NCBI RefSeq assembly: GCF_020520425.1
Contig: NC_079491.1
Coordinates: 39,112,027 to 39,176,026 of the forward strand
Length of the DNA: 64,000 nucleotides
Direction: 5' to 3'
DNA from: Spinacia oleracea
Taxonomy: Eukaryota > Streptophyta > Magnoliopsida > Caryophyllales > Amaranthaceae
Shown here: positions 57,266 through 64,000 of the stretch, piece after piece
How the letters are laid out: each line of letters opens with the position of its first letter
Numbering within the stretch: the stretch's first letter is position 1
Notes under the pieces: model-generated
The model's input: the letters and a program-made list of their open reading frames with translations, nothing else
Told to the model about the DNA's origin: nothing
Database searches by the model: none
Made by a program: the position numbers and the translations under genes

Positions 57266-58091
57266 GTTGATTATTTTTAAGATAAAGATTAAAAAAACGG
57301 TACTGTAACCGGTCAATATAAAAAGTGACTTGTTTAATATTAATGGGGTATATAAGTTTACTTATTCAGGGTTTAATTATAAGGTTGACTTACTTTTTTG
57401 AAAACGGCCCAAAGGTGGACAAATATTTATATTATACTTCGTATTTTTATTACCTCCGTCACTTAATGATCTTTATACTTTCTGTTTTATTGCATATTAT
57501 AATGTTCTTTATATTGTATTTTATACTACTTTTGTACGTGAAAATTTACTATCTTATGATCTAATCTTTCTTACCCCGCATGGCCACAACATTCACAACT
57601 ACTATTAGATCTTGCACTTAAATTATTTTAAGAAATATAAGTTATTTTTTAGAAAGTTGGTAAAAAAACAGTGCCATAAATTAGTTAGGGGTTTTCTTTG
57701 TTCTTCTCTCAGAAAGGTACTCCATATGAGAATTGATTAAAAGGAGGTGGTAATGATAAAAAGAAAGAAGAAAAGGGGTGGGGGTGTGGGAAGTGGTTAG
57801 AATGATTGGTGTTCACTATTCACTTTTTGGCACAAGAGAACATTAAAAAGTGAAAAATGAGAGGTGAATGGGGGGTCCATTAAATCTATGTATGTTTGCC
57901 ACCATACTTGATTCTTCCATGCTCAACTCTCTACATTTGTAATCCGTATTCTCATTCTTCAAGTGTTTGGTTTGACTTCATCTACAGCCAACATATAGCT
58001 TAGCTGGTTTTGTGGTTTGTCAAACTAAAGTCTTTGAGTAATTCTAATGGTTGTATAAAAAGGACTAATTAGTAAGTTTTACGTTTTTCAA
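57266..58091. other. Spacer without a recognised gene
   Basis: AT-rich. TACCTCCGTCACTTAATG at 57451 is a possible diverged Stowaway end. A purine-rich stretch with AAAAAGAAAGAAGAAAAGGG lies at 57757. No frame above 80 codons. Confidence 0.4.
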
Positions 58092-58219
58092 GCTAGTAGC
58101 ATTATTTTTTTGGTGTTAGCACCCGATTTATCTTTAGGGTTAATCTGGATTCGGGCTAGTAGTATTATTTTTTTGGTGTTAGCACCCGGTTTACCCTTAG
58201 GGCTAATCCGGATTCTGGG
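58092..58219. repeat. Direct tandem duplication, 63-64-bp unit
   Basis: GCTAGTAG(C/T)ATTATTTTTT followed by GGTGTTAGCACCCG and TTAGGG(T/C)TAATC(T/C)GGATTC occurs at 58092-58154 and 58155-58219. Copies differ at about six sites. Confidence 0.85.
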
Positions 58220-58515
58220 CGAGTTCTGAGTGGATAGGTTTCAGTCCCCAATTGTTGTTGCGGTGGACCAAACATGGATCCTTCCTATCAAGTTCAGACC
58301 CAATCACCAGTTCACCACTTAACCAACAAGCAATTGATAGATAGTAACATTATCAATGTACTCCAACTCCATATAAAAAACGAGGTGGTAGTTTTGGAAA
58401 GCTAAATGGTTTTGTGGAGCTACTAGCTTAGTAATATTCGAATAAGACCAACTACTCTTGTTGTTAGAGTAAAGATTGATATGGTTGATATATGGCCATC
58501 GGGGGTCATAACTTA

Positions 58516-58880
58516 TACTCACTCTGTTTCTTTTTGTTCTTTGCGTTTTCTTTTTTGTGTGTTTCAAAATGTTCTTTACATTTCCTTTTATATTATCACA
58601 TAAATGCTTTAATATTCTATCAAATTTTGTATCCAATGATTATTTTAACCAATTAAAATCATTGGGTCATTTAATCTTTCACACTTTTATATTGGGACAT
58701 TAAATATAATTTTTCTCATTTTCCCAATATTAGAATTTTGATAAAAATGAAAATTTTATAAATAAATGTAATTTGCCTTGTTTAAATAAAAAAAATAGAG
58801 GAATCTCAATGTACATTAATTAGTCGTTAATAAACGTGTAAAAAGCCAAACGTAAAGAACAAAAAGAAACGGAGGGAGTA
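58516..58880. mobile_element. Stowaway (Tc1/mariner) MITE, 361 bp
   Basis: Left end CTCACTCTGTTTCTTTTTG, right end CAAAAAGAAACGGAGGGAG; the inverted repeat runs for about 28 bp with two mismatches. TA lies at both sides (58516-58517, 58879-58880). The interior is AT-rich and non-coding, as usual for Stowaway. Confidence 0.85.
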
Positions 58881-59125
58881 ACTCATAACCCATTAACAAG
58901 AAGTCGTGGCTTTCCTTTGGAAATACATAGCAAGTAAAACTACAAGAATTGTAACTTGACCATTGCTCGTGTTCGTTATTTCCCATATACGAAATATCAG
59001 AATATATCTAGTTTCTGAGCATATGTAAATTCGGGTTTATATTAAGATTTTTGAAAAAGAATTTTGTTGTATAAATTGTGCATTATTATAAGTTAAAAGC
59101 AAAAGAAATATTGATTACGTACATA
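58881..59125. other. Spacer between MITEs
   Basis: No gene, RNA or repeat recognised in these 245 bp. Confidence 0.4.
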
Positions 59126-59296
59126 TACTCCCTCCGTTTCTAAATAAATGTGCGCATCACTTGAAACTTTAGAGTATTCATATGTTAAACTTTAACTAAT
59201 ATATACTCTGTAATATATACTGTATAACATGTAATAACACGGAATAGACATTTAAAGATGTTAGTGGTCAAAGTTGTACATTGGCGAGAATCTCAG
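59126..59296 (+). mobile_element. Truncated Stowaway-type MITE (left end only)
   Basis: TACTCCCTCCGTTTCTAAAT begins at 59126 and CAAAGTTGTACATTGG lies near 59270, both usual in this MITE group. The matching right terminus is missing; the next sequence (GGGCCTGTTTTGTTGAC at 59297) looks like the start of another element. Confidence 0.5.
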
Positions 59297-60160
59297 GGCC
59301 TGTTTTGTTGACATGGAAATTAAATTCCCATAGGAAGTTGTAATTCAAGGGAAATTAGTATATAAAAAAAAGTATCATACTAAATTAATAAAATTTTATA
59401 AATATCGGAGTATCTTTTAAGTATTTTGGGTAACTTTAACCGTCTTACGATATTAATTATACAACGAGTTTCATTAAGAATTTATGGATTCTATTTTGGG
59501 TATTATGAGTAGTGGCAAATTGTGGCATAATTCTCGTTAATCAACTTTGTTACAAAAGGCCTATAAACATGCATTTGCTTTTATACTTCGTATATGAATT
59601 GAAGGACAATGAAAATGAAAATGAACGATGGTTAGTTTACACAACCTTTTATGAAGTACCGAAATGAATCATGAGTCATGGTACTATCATAATTGGTCAC
59701 CTCTAAGCTTTTCAATTGCCATGTGATTCTAAATGATAACTCAACCAACCATCATGAATATTTTTTAATTTAATTACCGCACAATATATAGGTCAAAGAA
59801 TTAGGATTTAATGGTGGGAATGACACCGGAAAGCTAGACACTACCTTTCAGTAAAAATTAGTATAACACCCGTGCGATGCACGATTTGAAAATCATAATA
59901 TCAAATTTGTAGAAAATATATCATACATAGGGATTTTCTTACACCAATACAATATTGTATTTACTTAGTAGTGACTCTCATGCGGAGATTTTATGTTTAT
60001 TATCTTTATCTTTCAAAAAAAAAAAAAAAGTACAGTATTGTATTAATATACATAGTAATTTAATCATTACAATATGATGGCAAGATTAACCAATAAATTA
60101 ATTAATCAATGAGGTTTCGAATAATATTTTTGCCATTTCCCCCCTAAATGTGTTGTTAAG
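59297..60160. other. AT-rich spacer
   Basis: No gene. CCCGTGCGATGCACGA (59869-59884) is a short palindrome seen at the ends of some plant repeats. A15 tract at about 60017. Confidence 0.35.
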
Positions 60161-60251
60161 TACTCCTTCCGTTCCATAATATTTTCCGATTTTTCATTAT
60201 GTGCGGTCTCCTATGCACTACTTTGACCATACATTATGAAACGGAGAAGTA
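60161..60251. mobile_element. Very short MITE, 91 bp
   Basis: TACTCCTTCCGTTCCATAAT at the left pairs with ATTATGAAACGGAGAAGTA at the right (about 20-bp inverted repeat, three or four mismatches), with TA ends. It looks like an internally deleted Stowaway. Confidence 0.65.
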
Positions 60252-60475
60252 TAGAAGAAGATTCAATAAAAAAAAAATAACTTCTTATTTAAACGTTTGA
60301 CTTTCAGTAAATGGTCATACGTAGCTCCTATAATAAAATGATTCAATTCCGGGTATTAAAAACTAAATATTTTTATATATTTTAAAATAACATTTGAAAG
60401 AATGCTTATAAATTATAGAGTAGGTCAATCGTTACCACCATTGTGGCTTTGACCCATCATTTTTGTGCATGTCTA

Positions 60476-60860
60476 TTTTAAATTTTTATAGGAATTTAAT
60501 ATTTTACTACATTAATAGAAATTAGTAAATTATATGATGAAAGTGGTTTTATTCAATTCATCATCCGCTAGGGGAATAAAATATAAAAGTATTCTTGTCA
60601 TAACACTCGTTGTTATTTGTACGGGCCGTACTCATCTTTTTTTTCCACCCGAATTACGTACCACGTTAGTATCTTACCCATAAACCTTATAATTTTTTTC
60701 AATTTTTATAATAATTTGATATTTTATTACGTTAATTAAAAATGAGAAAACTATACATTGGAAGTAAATTTATTATTTTTATCAACGGTGGTCGGAACAT
60801 ATTTAAAATTATTCTTGTCATACACACCCGCTTATGTACTAACAAATCCTAACACACATC
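60476..60860. repeat. Two diverged direct copies of an AT-rich unit
   Basis: Both copies share AATTTTTATA, then TTAATATTTTA(C)TAC or a close variant, then ATTCTTGTCATA followed by AC(A)CTCG/ACCCG. Copies at about 60476-60625 and 60690-60860 are only roughly alike. Confidence 0.45.
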
Positions 60861-61285
60861 TTCATTCTACTCATTTTTAACCCACACGAATAAACACTCT
60901 AGTATGTATAACTTACCAATAAACTTGATAAAATGTCTTACCCTCCCGACTTGTACTTGAATATCCGAAACGGAAGTCTTCTTACCCGTAAATAAGCCCT
61001 ACTCGAATGAACTCACTTTTTTCATTCCTAAATAACAATCGGTTTACTTTATCCAAGCACCAACTTTGACCTTAGTTAGGTCGTTCATAAAATACACTCA
61101 TACGTAGTAAAAACAATATCATATACCAGCTGTTTCATATTAAGAATTAATTTATAAAATAATACTCAGTAAATCTTTTATATATTTTTCTCTGAATATA
61201 TTGATATGAACGATCAAAGTTAAATCTTGAAAAGTGACACTACTAAGGACTATGTATATATTCTGCTTTCGAGCATTTTGACATG

Positions 61286-61805
61286 GATTGCTAAATACAG
61301 CATGATTTTACTTGACGCAACCCTTTTTTCTTTCATTTGTTTCATTCTGAAAAAAAACCTAACACCCACTTTTATTGTTTTCTCTCAACCTTTTCCCCTA
61401 TTATTTTTGTTCACGTAAACTTGAATTTTTTTAGTGTAACGTGTACGTGATAAAACTAGAATACGTATTTGGATTGACATGGACGATTTTTTTTGACTTG
61501 GAAAACCTTGGAATTGAGGTAATATCCGTTTTTTTCTGTTTTTTTCGAGTCACTTCATGTAACTTATATGAAATATACACTTCCATTTGTACAGATTGAA
61601 CAAAACAGAATTAGCTATTTCGTATAGATTGAACATAGTGGAACTAACTATTTCGTACAGATTGAACAAAATAGAGTTAACTATTTCATACAGATTAAAC
61701 AAATATAGTTAACTATTTCATACAGAAACCAAAGAATTAAAAAGGGTATTTCTGGTTTTTTACAGGGGTGCGCCAAAGTAATTGAAGGTTGCGTATAGCA
61801 ACCGT
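61286..61805. mobile_element. Candidate inserted element of about 520 bp
   Basis: The left edge GGATTGCTAAATACAGCA and the right edge TTGCGTATAGCAACC are loosely inverted (GGTTGCTATACGCAA on the other strand), typical of MITE ends. The interior holds a 35-bp tandem array (61591-61729). A 63-codon open frame inside has no recognisable content. The exact ends and target duplication were not fixed. Confidence 0.5.
61591..61729. repeat. Four tandem units, about 35 bp
   Basis: ACAGATTGAACAAAA, then AGAGTTAACTATTTC, recurs four times with small changes (TATAGATTGAACATAG, ACAGATTAAACAAATA). Confidence 0.85.
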
Positions 61806-61905
61806 GTTTTTAGTATTACACTTGTTATAAAGTCAAGAAAATACTTAATACTTACGATAAAATGTTCAAGGATTTGGGGCAAGTTAGTGGGTGTGTGGGA
61901 CATGT

Positions 61906-62907
61906 CGCGTGTAACCCCAACCCATATCCTCCGATCCTTACCATGGTACATATAAAATGTATCTTGATTTCACCACCAACTTATTATATATGAAGCACTT
62001 TTTTAAAAAAAAATCTATGTTTTGATCTCTATGTATTTAATTTCACGTTGAAATTAAGGATTTTTTTACAATAATACGTTCTCTTTTAAAAAAAACAAGT
62101 ACGGAAAAAAAAGTTTATAATACATGTTCTGTATGTTAGTAAAAATACATGACTATTTTCATGGTAAGAACATTTTCTTCCCGTCCAATAAAAAAATAAT
62201 CACATTTTCTAGCATACAAAACATTTTTCTGATCAGGGTTTTTAATTTTTTTAACCGCAATTATCTTTATTATTGACTTCTTTTCAACTAATATGACCTT
62301 AATTATTGAAATAAGTTTCAGGTCCTATAAGTTCAGATAAATTCAGGTAATAAGTTGAAGAGAAAGTTGAAGAGAAATCCCCCTATATGAGTCAACTCTT
62401 GAAATAAAGTCAAAAAATTCATTTTCCCTTTCATACTTATTGAATAATGTCATTGGATTTTCAAGTTTAAGATATTTAGTAAGCAGGAAAAAACTAAAGA
62501 ATTTTTTTTTCTTAATAGTCGAACTTTTATAACTCTAAACTTTAGGAATAATAACTTTCAATAATCAAAATTACAATGTTTCAAATTCAATAATTATACA
62601 CTACATTGGGATAAACTACCTAGCTAGAAAGTTCAATTAGTTAGTCTATGATTCTGGTTTTACATATTTTTTCTCTAAATTCTTGCGTTTAAAAAGTTGT
62701 TCTACACTCACTCGTCTATCCATAACTATGATTTTTTATTACTCCTATCAGCGTGGCAACTTGTTATAAAGCAAGAAGTTTGAATATTCAATGAATGAGT
62801 AATGTATTGTCGTTTTAAAGTCGAGAATATGATCATGCATATACTTAATGATTTTCTTTGACCAAAGTATAACAATTATCAATTATGAGTTGTGTTGTTA
62901 CATTCTT
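61906..62907. other. AT-rich spacer
   Basis: About 1 kb without a supported gene. AAGTTGAAGAGAAA is doubled near 62351 and A/T homopolymers are frequent. Confidence 0.4.
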
Positions 62908-63012
62908 GGGCTTTGTTATGTTTGACTTATTTTAACTTATTTTAGGCAAAATAAGTTCAGATAAGTTCATATTAGTTCACTTCAGATAAAATAAGTCGAA
63001 TAGAACGGAGCC
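62908..63012. mobile_element. 105-bp MITE with about 28-bp inverted ends
   Basis: GGGCTTTGTTATGTTTGACT at the left and GTCGAATAGAACGGAGCC at the right are inverted repeats with several mismatches; the core is AAATAAGTTCAGATAAGTTC. The class is unclear. Confidence 0.6.
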
Positions 63013-63094
63013 TTGGTTGTATATTTTGTAATAAAGTCAAATATATTATTTTATTTTAATTATTTATATTAAAAGAGTCGTAAATCATAGAGCG

Positions 63095-63345
63095 AAATTT
63101 ATATTAAGAAATAACTTTAACAAAGTACTCCATAAGTTTTAATTTTCCTCTAAATATATTGATATGAACGATCAAAGTTAAATCTCGAAAACAGACACTT
63201 ATTAAGGACTACGTATATAATATACTTTTGAGCATTTTGACATATATTTTTTAAAATATTAATTACACGTGTTATAAAAATTCAAAAAATACTTAATATG
63301 TACAATAAAATATTCAAGAATTTGGGGAAGGTTAGTAGGTGCGTG
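63095..63345. repeat. AT-rich unit, copy 2 (uninterrupted)
   Basis: This is the empty-site partner of 61130-61905. It shares the central block AACGATCAAAGTTAAATCT, and GACATATATTTT stands where copy 1 carries its insertion. Confidence 0.7.
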
Positions 63346-64000
63346 ATTATACTAAAATATTCAACGAATGGAGGAAGTATCCTATAAATAAAATATACTA
63401 AGACAATGACGAAGTTATTAAGGATCCAAAGGGGCATGGGTCTCTGTTAACTTTAAAAAAATAGTATACCAAATAGGCCTAGTCTAATATGTTATTCATT
63501 TTTTTTATAAATTAGTATACCAAACAGGCTCAATTTAATATGTTAATTATTCCCCACTTTCCTAAATATTGACTCATTACAATTTTAATCTCACATAAAA
63601 TGTATTTGGTCCCACCACTTTTATTTATTCTCAACTTCATAGTACAACCAATTCATCACAAAAACATTTTTGGTGCATGCATGGGGTAAACAATTACGAA
63701 GGGATCGAGTACTCCTATATAACTACTACTATTATGTACGAAATGTGTGTTTGATTCCTTAGATTCTAATATAATAGTGTATATTTAATTTTATTCACCT
63801 ATATACTATATAGACGTATTTAATTTATAGAAGTTAGTAAATTATTATTTATTTTTTGGTTGGAGAAGTTAGTAAATTATAAATACAAACCTGTTACCTA
63901 AATTGGTATATGATACTTTCCTTATTGTTTGGGTTGGAGAAGTATTCGATACTTTTTTTTTAATTCTTGTTTCTTTTCAATTGTTTCCTTTGAATATAAA
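63346..64000. other. AT-rich end of window
   Basis: No gene. TAGTATACCAAA(T/C)AGGC followed by TAATATGTTA is doubled at 63462 and 63512. Nothing else could be named. Confidence 0.35.

Larger units (their letters stand above)
61130..61905. repeat. AT-rich unit, copy 1, interrupted by an insertion
   Basis: The flanks 61130-61285 and 61806-61905 together match copy 2 at 63095-63345: ATATTGATATGAACGATCAA, then GAGCATTTTGACAT, then TTGTTATAAA and AATACTTAATA, then TTCAAG(G/A)ATTTGGGG. The middle 61286-61805 has no partner in copy 2. Confidence 0.75.

Noticed and set aside
61227..61418. 63-codon open frame
   Set aside because: Crosses the edge of an insertion; hydrophobic AT-rich product without support.

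Overview
This is plant nuclear DNA from a repeat-rich eudicot genome. It holds one convincing single-copy gene with an intron, a receptor-like kinase that I recognise as a PXC1 (PXY/TDR-correlated 1) orthologue on the minus strand at 50708-53166. Almost everything to its left is nested transposable elements. The GC-rich hairpin motifs in the LTRs remind me of Amaranthaceae/Caryophyllales repeats, but that placement is from memory and weak.

Region 1 (1-34880) is a nest at least three layers deep. The oldest layer is an Athila-like Ty3 family that encodes gag and protease but shows no reverse transcriptase or integrase. The end of copy A (911-4703), one LTR (4704-6164) and copy B (6165-8804, resuming at 31636-34880) share a single central LTR. 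A partial Ty1/copia LTR (1-910) sits in copy A. A related full-length copia element on the minus strand (8805-31043, two 1370-bp LTRs) sits in copy B. Inside that copia element is a 12.07-kb CACTA (En/Spm) DNA transposon (12719-24784) with CACTACTAG termini and a 3-bp AAA target duplication. The CACTA carries a TNP2-type transposase gene broken by one in-frame TAG, a seven-exon second gene, and on the opposite strand a captured CCHC zinc-knuckle exon with its splice sites intact.

Region 2 (34881-46536) is a large non-coding Tat/Ogre-like LTR element: two 1519-bp LTRs, an Arg-tRNA-type primer site, and about 8 kb of internal sequence without gag-pol. It carries a family of GC-rich palindromes repeated in both LTRs and at four internal places. 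Its right edge cuts a LINE (46537-48130, minus) that keeps ORF1 and the first 70 codons of ORF2.

Region 3 (48180-53690) holds a decayed copia leader fragment, a short-period minisatellite and the PXC1 gene. Region 4 (53690-64000) has no gene that I can support. It contains a solo LTR of 2447 bp with a perfect AGTAG duplication, inserted in a MITE-like sequence; a foldback-like pair of inverted degenerate arrays; Stowaway-type and other MITEs; and a duplicated AT-rich unit, one copy of which carries an insertion.

None of the elements is clearly autonomous: the Athila and Tat-like elements would need enzymes in trans, the copia pol is eroded, and the CACTA transposase has a nonsense codon. All three LTR families are left in a '3' tail - LTR - internal - LTR' arrangement, which points to repeated unequal recombination and deletion in this interval.
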